The notes beneath the pieces were generated by a model. The model ran no database searches, was not told the origin of the DNA, and saw nothing but the letters and a program-made list of their open reading frames with translations. Made by a program: the position numbers and the translations under genes. This document shows, piece by piece, positions 16,948 through 26,560 of a stretch of 64,000 nucleotides of DNA (the first letter of the stretch is position 1; each line of letters opens with the position of its first letter). Origin of the DNA: Lysobacterales bacterium (lineage in GTDB: Bacteria > Pseudomonadota > Gammaproteobacteria > Xanthomonadales > SZUA-5); the NCBI GenBank assembly GCA_022841325.1, contig JALHRS010000014.1:1-64000 (forward strand). The letters are read 5' to 3'.

Positions 16948-17328
16948 ATGGCCGACTCCCGATTGCAACGCGCCTACGATAGCGCCCGCCGCTGGTTGCG
17001 CGAAGAACTGCCGGTGGCCGAAGAACAGGCCGCGGAAAGTCTGCTGCACGTCATGGGCAAGATTCGCGAGTACCTGATCGCCGCCGAAGAACTCACCCGC
17101 GATGAAGCACAGCTGGTAGCCGAAACCCTGCGCTACGACCTGCGCGAAGCCGCCCACCACTGGCACGATTTGAAACTCGAATACGTGGACTGGGCCAAGT
17201 TCGACGTCGAACGCATCGAAGCGGCGGTGCTGGAGAAACTCAAGGCCGCGGCCGATCCCACCTGGGTGGAACTGGCCCGCTTCCAGGGTGGCCGCGAACG
17301 ACTGAAGGATGGTCCCGCGCCGGAATAG
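16948..17328 (+). CDS. Conserved helical protein of unknown function
   Basis: The 126-residue product is highly charged and almost wholly predicted as amphipathic helix (EELPVAEEQAAESLLHVMGKIREYL, EELTRDEAQLVAETLRYDLREAAHH split by short turns). It has no Cys, no signal peptide and no membrane span. The pattern recalls the helical N-terminal half of zinc-ribbon DUF1451 proteins but the ribbon is absent, so I leave the family open. GGAAACAGGATCGAAC precedes the ATG. An in-frame GTG 22 codons upstream is less likely because it overlaps the divergent kinase start region. Confidence 0.65.
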   Translation: MADSRLQRAYDSARRWLREELPVAEEQAAESLLHVMGKIREYLIAAEELTRDEAQLVAETLRYDLREAAHHWHDLKLEYVDWAKFDVERIEAAVLEKLKAAADPTWVELARFQGGRERLKDGPAPE

Positions 17329-17390
17329 CCCGCCGCCCTTGCCGCGCAAAGACGAACTTCGCTCCTGACTCGGGCGTCTGAACGGACCGT

Positions 17391-17590
17391 TTGTTCAACG
17401 CAGAGAACGCAGAGGGGCGCAGAGAACGCTGAGAAAGGCAGAAAAGACCCTCTCCTTGGAAGGATCCTCTGAATCAGTCGTCATTCCCGCGAAAGCGGGA
17501 ATCCACGCATGCCCAAGTGCATGAAAGCACTGGATTCCCGCTTGCGCGGGAATGACGGTCTTGTGTCCCTCTGCGTTCTCCGCGTTGACC
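17391..17590. repeat. R5 inverted arms enclosing a TCATTCCCGCG hairpin
   Basis: The arms CAACGCAGAGAACGCAGAGG (from about 17396) and CCCTCTGCGTTCTCCGCGTTG (ending about 17588) are inverted. Inside, a separate family forms CGTCATTCCCGCGAAAGCGG / CCGCTTGCGCGGGAATGACG (17478-17557), a repeat seen widely in proteobacteria. One repeat is thus nested in another. It lies downstream of phoU and the gene at 16948. Confidence 0.8.
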
Positions 17591-17615
17591 GCTCTTCCCC
17601 CAAAGCCGCCGAGAG

Positions 17616-18332
17616 TCAGCGCCGTACCGGCAGGGCTTCCTTTTCGATCTGCTCCAGCGTGGCATGACGCACATCGGTGCCGCGCACGATGTAGACCAGG
17701 TGCTCGGCGATGTTGGCGGCGTGATCGGCGACGCGATCGACGGCGCGGGTAATCGACAGCATGTCCAGCAGGCCAGGTACCGAATCGGGCTGGGCCGACA
17801 TCCGCCGCACCACTTCCTTGCTGACCGCCGAGGTGTCGCGGGCAAAGCTGCGATTGCTGCGCAGCACCGCCACCGCGGCCTCCAGATCGCTGCGGACGAA
17901 GGCATCCAGCGCATCCCGCAACAGCTTGCGCGCACGTTCGGCCAGGTCTTCGATGTCACTGATCCAGCCGCCATCGCTGGCGCCGCTTTCTTCCACATTG
18001 GCACTCAATCGCGCGATTTTCCGCGCCTTGTCGCCGATGCGCTCCAGCTCCGAAACGATCTTGCTGACACCCAGCACCATGCGCAGATCGCTGGCAGCCG
18101 GCTGGCGTTTGGCGATGACATGGGCACAGGCATCGTCGATGCGGACTTCAAGCAGGTTGACGGCGGCGTCCTTAGCCACGACTTCCGCCGCCAGCAGGGA
18201 TTTGGCCTTCACCAATGCCTCGATGGCGCGCTTGAACTGTTCATCCACCAGGCCGCCCATTTCCACCACGCGGGTGCGCAGGGCGGTCAGATCGGCGTCA
18301 AACTGCTTCGACATATGGTCGCTCATATTCAT
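17616..18332 (-). CDS. phoU: Phosphate transport regulator PhoU
   Basis: The 238-residue all-helical protein has two PhoU repeats, with the metal-cluster type motifs SELERIGDKARKIA in the first and RAVDRVADHAANIAEH in the second. PhoU links the Pst transporter to the PhoR/PhoB system and represses the Pho regulon when phosphate is plentiful. It is the last gene of pstS-pstC-pstA-pstB-phoU on the minus strand, 57 bases after pstB. An internal Met at residue 7 is a possible alternative start. Confidence 0.96.
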   Translation of the reverse strand: MNMSDHMSKQFDADLTALRTRVVEMGGLVDEQFKRAIEALVKAKSLLAAEVVAKDAAVNLLEVRIDDACAHVIAKRQPAASDLRMVLGVSKIVSELERIGDKARKIARLSANVEESGASDGGWISDIEDLAERARKLLRDALDAFVRSDLEAAVAVLRSNRSFARDTSAVSKEVVRRMSAQPDSVPGLLDMLSITRAVDRVADHAANIAEHLVYIVRGTDVRHATLEQIEKEALPVRR

Positions 18333-18389
18333 TCTTGTTCTCCCTGCACGCGCCTGCCTGAGGCCACGCGGTCAGCATTGTGACAGTTC

Positions 18390-19187
18390 TCAGCCGAAGC
18401 GCCCGGTAATGTAGTCCTCGGTCTGCTTCTTCTGCGGCCGGAAGAAGACATCGTCGGTCCAACCGAATTCGATCAGATCGCCCAGATACATGTAGGCGGT
18501 GAAATCGGAAACGCGCGCCGCCTGCTGCATGTTGTGGGTCACGATCAGGATGGTGACCTTGTTGCGCAACTCGTGGATCAGCTCTTCGATGCTGGCCGTG
18601 GCAATTGGGTCGAGCGCGCTGGTGGGTTCATCGAACAACAGCAGTTCGGGATCGCAGGCCAGCGCCCGGGCGATGCACAGGCGTTGCTGTTGCCCGCCCG
18701 ACAAGGTGGTGCCCAGATCGTCCAGCCGGTCCTTGACTTCCTTCCACAGCGCCGCGTTCTTCAGCGCCTCTTCCACTCGATCCATCAGCACCGTGCGGCG
18801 CTTCTCGCCGCGGATGCGCAGGCCATAGGCCACGTTCTCGAAAATCGACTTGGGAAAAGGATTGGGTTTCTGGAACACCATGGCCAGGCGCATGCGCACC
18901 TCGATGGGATCCACATCCCTAGACAGCAGATTGACGTCATCGGGATGCAATCGGATCTCGCCGTCATAGCGCGTGCCCGGATAGAGATCGTGCATGCGGT
19001 TGAAACAGCGCAGGAAGGTGCTCTTGCCGCAGCCTGATGGCCCGATCAGCGCGGTGACGCGCTTGTCGTAGATCGGCAGGTTGATCGCATTGAGCGCCTG
19101 CTTCTCGCCGTAGAAGAAGTTCAGGTCCCGCGCCTCGGCCTTCTTGGCCAGTGTGGCGAGATCAGGTTTTTTCGGCTCGTCGTTCAT
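18390..19187 (-). CDS. pstB: Phosphate ABC transporter ATP-binding protein
   Basis: The 265-residue ATPase energises phosphate uptake. Walker A is GPSGCGKST, the Q-loop region is [13 protein letters not shown], the ABC signature is LSGGQQQR, and Walker B is [13 protein letters not shown] followed by the switch His in VTHNMQQA. The PNPFP segment is characteristic of PstB. The start MNDEPKKPD was chosen over an open frame 24 codons upstream because it begins 25 bases after pstA with GGAAACC in front. Part of the pst operon. Confidence 0.97.
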   Translation of the reverse strand: MNDEPKKPDLATLAKKAEARDLNFFYGEKQALNAINLPIYDKRVTALIGPSGCGKSTFLRCFNRMHDLYPGTRYDGEIRLHPDDVNLLSRDVDPIEVRMRLAMVFQKPNPFPKSIFENVAYGLRIRGEKRRTVLMDRVEEALKNAALWKEVKDRLDDLGTTLSGGQQQRLCIARALACDPELLLFDEPTSALDPIATASIEELIHELRNKVTILIVTHNMQQAARVSDFTAYMYLGDLIEFGWTDDVFFRPQKKQTEDYITGRFG

Positions 19188-19212
19188 GCTGAGGTTTCCA
19201 GGATCATTGGTC

Positions 19213-20130
19213 TCACCAGTTGAGGTTGCGGCGCAGGCGGTAGCGCAGCCAGATGGCAATGGCGTTCATCGCCAGCGTCATCGCCACCAGCACCAGTGCA
19301 GCGGCAGAGGCATTGGCCTGAAAGGCTTCCTCGGGACGCGAGGTCCAGCCAAAGATCTGGATCGGCATGGCCGTGAATGGCGACCACAGCCAATCGAAGT
19401 TGATGAAGGGAAAACTGCCATCGATCGGTGGCGGCGGCAGAAAGGCGATGAAACTGACCGCACCGATGGTCACGATCGGCGCGGTCTCGCCGATGGCGCG
19501 CGACAGGCCGATGATCACACCGGTCAGGATGCCGGGCATGGAATACGGCAGCACGTGGTCCTTGACCATCTGCCAGCGGGTGGCGCCGAGCGCATAGGCC
19601 GCCTCGCGGATGGCCCCGGGTACTGCACGGATCGCCTCGCGGGTGGCCACGATGACCACCGGCAGAATCAGCAGGGCCAGGGTCAGGCCGGCGGTGAGCA
19701 CGCTGGCGCCCAGACCAAAGGTGTGCACGAACAGGCCCAGCGCCAGCAAGCCGTAGACGATGGACGGCACGCCGGCCAGATTGTTGATGTTGATCTCGAT
19801 CAGCGCTGTCATCCGGTTGCGCGGCGCGTATTCCTCCAGATAGATGCCGGCGGATACGCCGACCGGCACGGCCACGAAGGCCGTCACCAGCATGACCACG
19901 AAGCTGCCCACCCAGGCCGCCAGAATGCCGGCACGCTCCGGGCGGCGGGAGGCAAACTCGGTGAAGAAGCCCGCGTTCAACCGGCTCCAGCCATCTCCGA
20001 CCATATCGACGAACAGTGCCACAAAAGTGCAGGCGGCGAAGAGCAGCGCGGCCACGCCCAGGGCCACGAACAGCAGGTCCTTGCGCTTGGCACGGGCGAT
20101 GGTGGCTTGCAGATCGGCAGCGACGGCCAT
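19213..20130 (-). CDS. pstA: Phosphate ABC transporter permease PstA
   Basis: The 305-residue membrane protein has six transmembrane segments and the permease coupling motif region [35 protein letters not shown]-type sequence ([13 protein letters not shown]) is typical of PstA. The start at 20130 lies one base after the pstC stop codon, indicating translational coupling. The long periplasmic loop near residues 40-60 ([13 protein letters not shown]) is also usual. It works with PstC and PstB. Confidence 0.95.
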   Translation of the reverse strand: MAVAADLQATIARAKRKDLLFVALGVAALLFAACTFVALFVDMVGDGWSRLNAGFFTEFASRRPERAGILAAWVGSFVVMLVTAFVAVPVGVSAGIYLEEYAPRNRMTALIEININNLAGVPSIVYGLLALGLFVHTFGLGASVLTAGLTLALLILPVVIVATREAIRAVPGAIREAAYALGATRWQMVKDHVLPYSMPGILTGVIIGLSRAIGETAPIVTIGAVSFIAFLPPPPIDGSFPFINFDWLWSPFTAMPIQIFGWTSRPEEAFQANASAAALVLVAMTLAMNAIAIWLRYRLRRNLNW

Positions 20131-20131
20131 C

Positions 20132-21061
20132 TCAGTACTCCTCACGATAACGACGGCGCAGCCAGTAGCCGAGCAGGTTGAAACACAAGGTCAGCACGAA
20201 CAGGGTCAGACCGGCGGCAAAAATGGTCTGATAGCCGACGCTGCCATGCGGCAGATCACCCTTGGCCACCTGCACGATGTAGGCGGTGATGGTCGCTGCC
20301 TGATCCATGGGATTGAAGGTCAGATTGGGTTGCATGCCGGCAGCTACCGCCACAATCATGGTTTCGCCCACGGCGCGGGAGATACCGAGAATGTAGGCCG
20401 CGGCCAGTCCCGAGAACGCGGCCGGAACGACGACCGTCAAGGCCACCTGCAGGCGCGTGGCGCCCATGGCGTAGGCGCCCTCACGCAGGGCCATCGGCAC
20501 AGCGCGCATGGCATCCTCGCTGATCGAACTGATGTAGGGCACGATCATCACGCCCATGACCAGACCGGCAGACAGCAGGTTGAAGCCCGGCAGGCCTGGA
20601 ATGAACTGTTTCAGCAAGGGCGTCACGAAAAACAGGGCGAAATAGCCGAAGACGATGGTCGGGATGCCCGCCAGCAGTTCCAGCACCGGCTTGGCAATCT
20701 CGCGAGTCCGGGCTGACGCGAACTCGGACAGGTAGATCGCCAGGATGGTGCCGAGCGGAATGGCCACGCACAGCGCGATCGCCGAGCTGGTCAGCGTGCC
20801 GGACAGCAGTACCCAGATACCGAAATGCGGGTCGGAGAACAGCGGCGTCCACTGCGAATCGGTAAAGAAGCTGACGATCGACACTTCGCGGAAGAAGGCC
20901 AGGGATTCCTTCAGCAGGATGAAGACGATGCCGACCGTGGTCGCCACGGCCACCAGCGCGGCACTGAACAGCAAAGCCTCGATGAAGCTTTCGCGCAAAT
21001 GACGCGAACGCCGGTAGCGCAGCCTGCCGGCAATCTCCTGTGTGGATAAGGCTTGTCCCAT
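20132..21061 (-). CDS. pstC: Phosphate ABC transporter permease PstC
   Basis: The 309-residue protein has six membrane spans and the PstC motifs REGAYAMGATRLQVALTVVVP and ISRAVGETMIVAVAAG split across about residues 200-265. The MGQALSTQEI start is preferred because GGGGGAG precedes it, although the spacing of two bases is tight; an ATG six codons upstream has no ribosome binding site. The pstS-pstC gap is 83 bases, long enough for an attenuating structure as seen in other pst operons. I see no strong hairpin there. Confidence 0.94.
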   Translation of the reverse strand: MGQALSTQEIAGRLRYRRSRHLRESFIEALLFSAALVAVATTVGIVFILLKESLAFFREVSIVSFFTDSQWTPLFSDPHFGIWVLLSGTLTSSAIALCVAIPLGTILAIYLSEFASARTREIAKPVLELLAGIPTIVFGYFALFFVTPLLKQFIPGLPGFNLLSAGLVMGVMIVPYISSISEDAMRAVPMALREGAYAMGATRLQVALTVVVPAAFSGLAAAYILGISRAVGETMIVAVAAGMQPNLTFNPMDQAATITAYIVQVAKGDLPHGSVGYQTIFAAGLTLFVLTLCFNLLGYWLRRRYREEY

Positions 21062-21144
21062 GTCTCCCCCAAAGCTCATCAAGCACGACGGGCGCGATCA
21101 GCTCGCGCCCGTCGAGGTCAAACATCTAATCTACCGATCCAGCT

Positions 21145-22197
21145 TTACAGACTGGCTTCGCGCTCCAGCAGGTCCTCGATGGTGATGGACGTTGCCGGCT
21201 CGCCGTTGAACACCGTGCCGACCTTGCCTTCGGCCAGATGCTTGCGCACGCCATCATAGGCGGCCTGGGGCAGCGGCACATAGCGCACTTCGCGGGCCAG
21301 GGCGGCGACATTGTTGAAATAGAACTCGATGAACTGCTTGATCTCCGCGCGCTCCAGCGACTTGGCGCTGACATAGATGAACATCGGTCGTGCCAGCGGC
21401 ACATAGGTGCCGTCGATGACCGCTTCCTCGCTCGGCAGCACGCCGGGCGCGCCATCGACAGGCGCAACTGCCAGAGCCTTCAGCTTGTCCTGGTTTTCAG
21501 CGTAGTAGGCGTAACCGAAGTAACCCAGCGCATTGACGTCCTGGGCCACGCCCTGAACCAGGGTGTTGTCGTCTTCCGATGCCGTGTAATCGCCGCGGCT
21601 GGCCTTGGCCTTGCCGACGACCGCCTCGGTGAAGTAATCGAAAGTGCCCGAATCGGACCCGGCGCCGTAGAGCTTGAATTCGGCATCCGGCCAGCTCGGG
21701 TCGATCTGGTTCCAGCGCGAGATCGTGCCCTGCGACTCAGGCGCCCAGATCTTCTTCAACTGCTCGACCGTGATCGTCGACAGGAACTCGTTCTTGGGAT
21801 TGGCGACCACCGTCAGCGCGTCATAGGCCACCGGCAGTTCGTAGTAGCTGATGCCGGCGGCGGCGCAGATTTCCATCTCGGACTTCTGGATCGGGCGCGA
21901 AGCGTTGGCGATGTCGAGTTCGCCACGGCAGAACTTCTTGAACCCGCCACCAGTGCCGGACACCCCGACAGTCACTCTCAGCTTGCCCTGATTCTGCATC
22001 TGGAACTCTTCAGCGATGGCCTCGCTGATGGGATACACCGTGCTCGATCCGTCGAGCTGAATCACCTGAGCCTCGGCGGCCGGCGCCGTGGAGCTGGCCA
22101 CGGTGTCGGTGGCCGGAGCGGGCGGCTGCGGTGATCCGCAGGCCACCAGTGCCATGGCGATCATCGACGACAGCAGGGAAATGCGAAGGGATTTCAT
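21145..22197 (-). CDS. pstS: Phosphate-binding lipoprotein PstS
   Basis: The 350-residue periplasmic binding protein captures phosphate for PstCAB. It carries a lipoprotein signal peptide with lipobox LVACG (Cys20), so it should be membrane-anchored, unlike soluble E. coli PstS. Binding motifs include [24 protein letters not shown] and [14 protein letters not shown], the last two forming the phosphate site in this SphX/PstS-like subfamily. It starts the operon. A candidate Pho box lies 49 bases upstream of the start. Confidence 0.95.
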   Translation of the reverse strand: MKSLRISLLSSMIAMALVACGSPQPPAPATDTVASSTAPAAEAQVIQLDGSSTVYPISEAIAEEFQMQNQGKLRVTVGVSGTGGGFKKFCRGELDIANASRPIQKSEMEICAAAGISYYELPVAYDALTVVANPKNEFLSTITVEQLKKIWAPESQGTISRWNQIDPSWPDAEFKLYGAGSDSGTFDYFTEAVVGKAKASRGDYTASEDDNTLVQGVAQDVNALGYFGYAYYAENQDKLKALAVAPVDGAPGVLPSEEAVIDGTYVPLARPMFIYVSAKSLERAEIKQFIEFYFNNVAALAREVRYVPLPQAAYDGVRKHLAEGKVGTVFNGEPATSITIEDLLEREASL

Positions 22198-22245
22198 CGG
22201 TAATACTCGACAGGGGAGGATGGGGACGGAGTCTGTGATGGAAAC

Positions 22246-22263
22246 ATTGCAGTGATATGACAA
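22246..22263 (-). promoter_or_regulatory. Candidate Pho box for pstS
   Basis: Read on the minus strand this is TTGTCAT ATCA CTGCAAT, two 7-base half sites with a 4-base spacer, compared with the PhoB consensus CTGTCAT-N4-CTGTCAT. Six of seven and five of seven bases match. It is 49 bases from the pstS start codon, a usual place for a Pho box that replaces the -35 element. A second candidate, CTGTCAT CATC GTGACCA, lies at 22275-22292 on the same strand. Confidence 0.6.
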
Positions 22264-22348
22264 AAGCGCAGCATTGGTCACGATGATGACAGTGACGGCC
22301 CCTGATCCACCGGCACCTGACCGTCACGCGACAAGAAAATGCTCGAAT

Positions 22349-22403
22349 CGTCATCTGGCTGCAATATTTGCGTCACATGCTTGTCGCCATTCCGTCAACG
22401 AGA
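22349..22403 (+). promoter_or_regulatory. 11-bp phased GTCA array before the porin gene
   Basis: Five elements occur at exact 11-bp spacing: CGTCAT (22349), TGCAAT (22360), CGTCAC (22371), TGTCGC (22382) and CGTCAA (22393). PhoB binds direct repeats of this period and similar sequence, so this may be a multimeric Pho box for the phosphate porin. It is unusual that the array ends only 8 bases before the start codon and would cover the ribosome binding region. Confidence 0.45.
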
Positions 22404-22411
22404 CTCCTGCC

Positions 22412-23494
22412 ATGTTGCCTCGCCTCATCGCCTGCGCCCTGACCTCAAGCCTTGCCCTGACCTCCCTGCCCGCCCACGCTGACGACTGGCAATGGTCCAC
22501 CAACGGCAATGCCCAACTGGACTGGAACCGCAACGATGAGGGTGACCGGACCACCAGCACCAGCGGCATTCGACGAAGCCGGATTGCCGTCGGTGTGAAG
22601 GCGCCGAATGGCTTCGATGCCAAGGCTGAATATGATGTCCACAGCGATGTCTGGACCGATATGTTCATCCGCTGGCGCCCCAACGCCCACCATTCGGTGC
22701 GCGTGGGTCAGTACAAGCAGCCGCTGTATCTCGATGAACAGACCAGCGACCGCTACACCATGTTCATGGAGCAGGGCTTGCCCAGCAGCTTCTCGATAGC
22801 GCGCCGGCTGGGCGTGGAATATGTCTACGCCACCGGTCCCTGGCGCGCGACGCTCAGCACCTATGACAGTGACGCCGAAGGCCGAAATGGCGGAACGGGC
22901 CTGGGCGCACGCGTGGTCTGGGCGCCGGTCAACAACGACAGCTCCGTCGTCCACTTCGGCCTTGCGGCCACCACCGAGGCGCCGGACAGCAAGAGCGCCC
23001 GCTTCAATTCGCGCAGCGAGGCCTCGAACTTCTCGCCGAGGCGTTTTGACACCGGCTCGATTGCCGGTGTCTCGGACATTCGTCGCACCGGGCTGGAAGC
23101 GCTGTGGATCGAGGGCCCATGGTCGATCCAGGGCGAATACCTGCGGGCCGATCTGGCCCGCTCGGCGGCCCCGGACCTGGGCTTCGATGGCTGGTATGTG
23201 GAAACCAGCTGGTTCCCCAGCGGCGACCGCCGCGGCTACAAGGAGGGCGCCGTCGACGGCCCCGATCTGGGCGAGGACGGACGCGCCTTCGAACTGGCGT
23301 TGCGGGTCAGCCATCTGGATCTGGACGACGGCCTGGTGCGCGGCGGCAACACCACCAATGTGACTGCGGGCGCCACCTGGTACCTGAACAAGAATGTGCG
23401 ACTGGTGGCCAATTATGTGCACGTGGATGGCGAGCGCGGCAGCGCCATCGTCGACCCGAACATCATCGAGACCCGGATTCAGTTGTCCTATTGA
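22412..23494 (+). CDS. OprO/OprP-type phosphate-selective porin
   Basis: The 360-residue protein has a signal peptide (residues 1-23, cut after AHA) and an outer-membrane beta barrel of the OprP/OprO family: WSTNGNAQLDWN at the start, RRSRIAVGVKAPNGFDAKAEYD, VGQYKQP and SFSIARRLGVEY are typical. The last residue is aromatic (QLSY), as expected for barrel assembly. It is divergent from pstS and shares its regulatory region, which supports phosphate or polyphosphate uptake. The frame is open 46 codons upstream but the signal peptide fixes the ATG at 22412. Confidence 0.9.
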   Translation: MLPRLIACALTSSLALTSLPAHADDWQWSTNGNAQLDWNRNDEGDRTTSTSGIRRSRIAVGVKAPNGFDAKAEYDVHSDVWTDMFIRWRPNAHHSVRVGQYKQPLYLDEQTSDRYTMFMEQGLPSSFSIARRLGVEYVYATGPWRATLSTYDSDAEGRNGGTGLGARVVWAPVNNDSSVVHFGLAATTEAPDSKSARFNSRSEASNFSPRRFDTGSIAGVSDIRRTGLEALWIEGPWSIQGEYLRADLARSAAPDLGFDGWYVETSWFPSGDRRGYKEGAVDGPDLGEDGRAFELALRVSHLDLDDGLVRGGNTTNVTAGATWYLNKNVRLVANYVHVDGERGSAIVDPNIIETRIQLSY

Positions 23495-23504
23495 GGCGGG
23501 GGCA

Positions 23505-23702
23505 CGGGACTCGGGACTCGGGACTCGGGACTCGGGACTCGGGGCTCGGGGCTCGGGGCTCGGGGCTCGGGGCTCGGGGCTCGGGGCTCGGGGCTCGGGG
23601 CTCGGGAAAAGGCTACGGGCTTGATGGTTCTGTAGGTCCAGACTTGTCTGGACGCTTCTCCAGCACCGAGCAAAGAGCGTCCGGACAAGTCCGGACCCAC
23701 AA
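23505..23702. repeat. Heptamer array plus GTCCAGAC hairpin
   Basis: Fourteen perfect heptamers occur in a row: five CGGGACT (from 23505) then nine CGGGGCT (from 23540). The array runs into CGGGAAAAGGCTACGGGCTT and then a hairpin with arms GTAGGTCCAGACTTGTCTGG (from 23632) and the inverse ending GGACCCAC (23702). The switch from one unit to the other is clean, with no mixing. The rest of the gap before proB (to 23799) shows no gene. Confidence 0.88.
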
Positions 23703-23799
23703 GAGCTCGTAATTGGCGAGCCTGATACGCATTCCGCTTCGAGTGCCTGCTTTGGCCGTCTGCGCATAGACTCGGGACATTGCCCTGCCCCCGAGTCCC

Positions 23800-24894
23800 A
23801 TGCGCGTCGTCATCAAGATTGGTACCTCCACCGCCACCGAAGACGGGCGCCTGTCGGCGCCGCGGCTGATCGAATACGCCAAGACGCTGGCGGGCCTGAC
23901 CGCTCAGGGCCACCAGATTGCCTGGGTCAGCTCGGGGGCGGTCGCGGCCGGACGCGAGGCTCTGGGCATTGCCCCGGGCGAGCGTCGGGTGGCGGCCAAG
24001 CAGATGCTCGCAGCTGTAGGCCAGCCGCGGCTCATGGCGCTCTACAGCGAGCTCTTCGGACACTACCGGCAACGCGTGGCCCAGGTGCTGCTGACACGAA
24101 CCGATCTGGAACAACGGCGCAGCTATCTGAATGCGCGCCGCACCTTCGAAGAGCTCTACGCCCATCAGGTGCTGCCCATCGTCAATGAAAACGACACCGT
24201 GGCCACCGAGGAGATCCGCGTCGGCGACAATGATCAGCTGTCGGCGCTGGTCGCCAATCTGATCGATGCCCGCCTGCTGATCCTGCTGACCGATCAGCAG
24301 GGCCTTTTTGACGCCGATCCGCGGCAATCGCCTGCAGCGCAACTGGTTCCGCGCGTGGAGACGCCGGAAATCCCCGAGGCGCTGTGGCAGGCGGCCGGCG
24401 GCCGTGCCGGCGCCCACGGTACCGGCGGCATGCTGACCAAGCTGCGCGCTGCCGATATTGCCCGACGCGGCGGTACCGAGGTGGTCATCGCCAGCGGCGC
24501 CGATCCGCAGGTGATCGCCCGCCTGATCGACGGCGCCGCCATCGGCACGCGTTTTTCCGCGCTGACACCGCCGCGAGAGGCGCGCAAGCGCTACATCCTC
24601 GGCGGACTGCGCACCGGCGTCGGTGTTTCCATCGATGCCGGTGCCGAACAGGCCCTGGGTCAGGGCAAGAGTCTGCTGGGGGTGGGCATCAAACGCGTCG
24701 ACGGCGATTTTGACCGTGGCGACACGGTTACCATCCACAACCAGGACGGACGTGCGCTGGCGCGCGGCATCGCCAACTATGGCGCCAGCGAGCTGAAACG
24801 CATTGCCGGCAAACGCTCCAGCGAGGTCGAGCTGATCCTCGGTTATGACTTCGGCCCGGAGTTCATCCATCGCGACGATCTGGTGATGCTATGA
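23800..24894 (+). CDS. proB: Glutamate 5-kinase
   Basis: The 364-residue enzyme phosphorylates glutamate in the first step of proline synthesis. The N-terminal amino-acid kinase domain has VIKIGTST, SSGAVAAGREAL, NENDTVATEEIRVGDND and GTGGMLTKLRAA. The C-terminal PUA domain (about residues 275-360) is present. Length is like E. coli ProB (367 aa). It overlaps proA by four bases (ATGA), so the two are translationally coupled. Feedback inhibition by proline is known for the family. Confidence 0.97.
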   Translation: MRVVIKIGTSTATEDGRLSAPRLIEYAKTLAGLTAQGHQIAWVSSGAVAAGREALGIAPGERRVAAKQMLAAVGQPRLMALYSELFGHYRQRVAQVLLTRTDLEQRRSYLNARRTFEELYAHQVLPIVNENDTVATEEIRVGDNDQLSALVANLIDARLLILLTDQQGLFDADPRQSPAAQLVPRVETPEIPEALWQAAGGRAGAHGTGGMLTKLRAADIARRGGTEVVIASGADPQVIARLIDGAAIGTRFSALTPPREARKRYILGGLRTGVGVSIDAGAEQALGQGKSLLGVGIKRVDGDFDRGDTVTIHNQDGRALARGIANYGASELKRIAGKRSSEVELILGYDFGPEFIHRDDLVML

Positions 24895-26162
24895 GTGTAA
24901 TCGAGGCCGTCCGGGCACAAGCCGCCGCCGCACGCGCCGCCGGCCGCGTGCTCAGGCGCAGCAGCAGCGAGCAGCGCAATGCCTTCCTGAATCGACTGGC
25001 CGGCGATCTGCGCGAGCAGACCGAGGCCATCGTCGCCGCCAACCGCACCGATCTGGACCAGGGCGCAGCCGCGGGCCTGGACGGCGCCATGCTCGATCGG
25101 CTGCGGCTGACACCGACCCGTATCGACGGCATGGCCAGCGATCTGGAGCGGGTCGCCGAGCTCGCCGACCCGCTCAGTCAGCGTTTTGATGTGCGCACGC
25201 TGCGCAATGGTCTGCGTGCCCACAAGCGCCGGGTGCCGCTGGGCGTGCTCGGCGTGATCTACGAATCGCGGCCCAATGTCACCATCGATGTCGCCGCGCT
25301 GGCGATCAAAACCGGCAATGCGGCGGTACTTCGTGGCGGCAAGGAGGCGATTGCCAGCAACCGCATCCTGCTGCGCATTGCCAGGGACGCGCTGCAGAGC
25401 AGCGGACTGCCCGTCGAGGCGCTGCAGTTCATCGACTCGATCGAGCGCGAGGCCAGTCTGGCGCTGTTGCAGCAGGACGAACTGGTCGACCTGATCATTC
25501 CCCGGGGCGGCGCCGGCCTGCATGCTTTCTGTCGCCGCGAAAGCCGCATACCGGTGATCACCGGCGGCATCGGCATCTGCCACCTGTATGTGGATCAGGC
25601 CGCCAACCTGACGCGGGCGCTGCCGGTGATTCGCAATGCCAAGGTGCAGCGGCCGACCGTCTGCAATGCGCTCGATACCGTGCTGGTGCATCGAAAGATT
25701 GCCCCACGCCTGGTGCCCGAACTGGTGCAATTGCTGGCGAAAGACCAGGTCGAATTTCGCTGCGACGATGAGGCATTGGCCCTGGCTACTCATCTGCCCG
25801 GCGTGCGTCTGGCACGCGCCGGGGAAGAGGACTTCGATACCGAGTGGCTGTCGCTGGTACTGGGCATCGCCATCGTCGATGACGCCGAAGCCGCCATGCG
25901 CCATATCGAGGCCCATTCCAGCGGCCATTCCGACGGCATCCTCAGCGATGACGCGGCGCTCGCCGAGGAATTCCTGGCCCGCATCGATTCGGCCGCGGTC
26001 TACTGGAACTCCAGCACCCGCTTCACCGACGGCGGCGAACTGGATCTCGGCGCCGAAGTCGCCGTTTCCACCCAGAAACTGCATGCGCGCGGACCGATGG
26101 GCCTGACCGAACTGACCAGCTACAAATGGGTGCTGGAAGGCGATTACAGCTCGCGGGCGTAG
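24891..26162 (+). CDS. proA: Gamma-glutamyl phosphate reductase
   Basis: The 423-residue aldehyde dehydrogenase-fold enzyme reduces gamma-glutamyl phosphate to the semialdehyde with NADPH. Motifs include PLGVLGVIYESRPNVT, GNAAVLRGGKEA, PVITGGIGICHLYVD with RPTVCNALDT (catalytic Cys), and the C-terminal ARGPMGLTELTSYKW. It starts inside the proB stop region (ATGA overlap). Length matches E. coli ProA (417 aa). Confidence 0.97.
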   Translation: MSVIEAVRAQAAAARAAGRVLRRSSSEQRNAFLNRLAGDLREQTEAIVAANRTDLDQGAAAGLDGAMLDRLRLTPTRIDGMASDLERVAELADPLSQRFDVRTLRNGLRAHKRRVPLGVLGVIYESRPNVTIDVAALAIKTGNAAVLRGGKEAIASNRILLRIARDALQSSGLPVEALQFIDSIEREASLALLQQDELVDLIIPRGGAGLHAFCRRESRIPVITGGIGICHLYVDQAANLTRALPVIRNAKVQRPTVCNALDTVLVHRKIAPRLVPELVQLLAKDQVEFRCDDEALALATHLPGVRLARAGEEDFDTEWLSLVLGIAIVDDAEAAMRHIEAHSSGHSDGILSDDAALAEEFLARIDSAAVYWNSSTRFTDGGELDLGAEVAVSTQKLHARGPMGLTELTSYKWVLEGDYSSRA

Positions 26163-26560
26163 CCTGGACAGACTCCGAAAGTGCCGCGGCCGTAGCGCGG
26201 CTCCGGCGCGCGTGGGCTTGAGTCAGGTTCGTTGCCGGTCTGCGCGCCGGCGGCCGCGGTTCAGAAGGCGCCGGGCGCCTCGCGTGTGCGGACTGGGGCT
26301 CGATCGAAGCCTATGGACGCGAAGGACCCGGCCTACGCCAGCGCAACGCCGTTCATGGCCCGTGGGCAGTGTCGGACCGCGGTGCAGGTTGGGCTAAGCG
26401 CAGCGTGCCCAACAGATGGGCACGACGTTGGGCACGCTGTGCTTAGCCCAACCTACGGTTCATGGCCCATCGGCAGTTTCGGGCCGATACACGCGGATCG
26501 CAATGAACCCACCGCGCCCTTGCAGGTCCGGCGCAACGCCGTCACCCGATCTGGGGATGT
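26163..26560. repeat. Repeat-filled gap with GTAGGTTGGGC-family hairpin
   Basis: No gene is seen in these 398 bases. The clear feature is a near-perfect hairpin at 26386-26456 with ends AGGTTGGGCTAAGCGCAGCG and the inverse ending GCCCAACCT; it matches the hairpin at 7459-7531. It is flanked on both sides by GTTCATGGCCC(G/A)T sequences that also end the R1 elements at 7374 and 38469, so these families tend to co-occur. Confidence 0.8.

Noticed and set aside
23505-23606. Reading frames through the heptamer arrays giving repeated peptides such as DSGLGTR or GTGHGVR
   Set aside because: A 7-base repeat read in any frame gives a 7-residue peptide repeat. The frames overlap real genes on the other strand, lack ribosome binding sites and differ in length only by array size.
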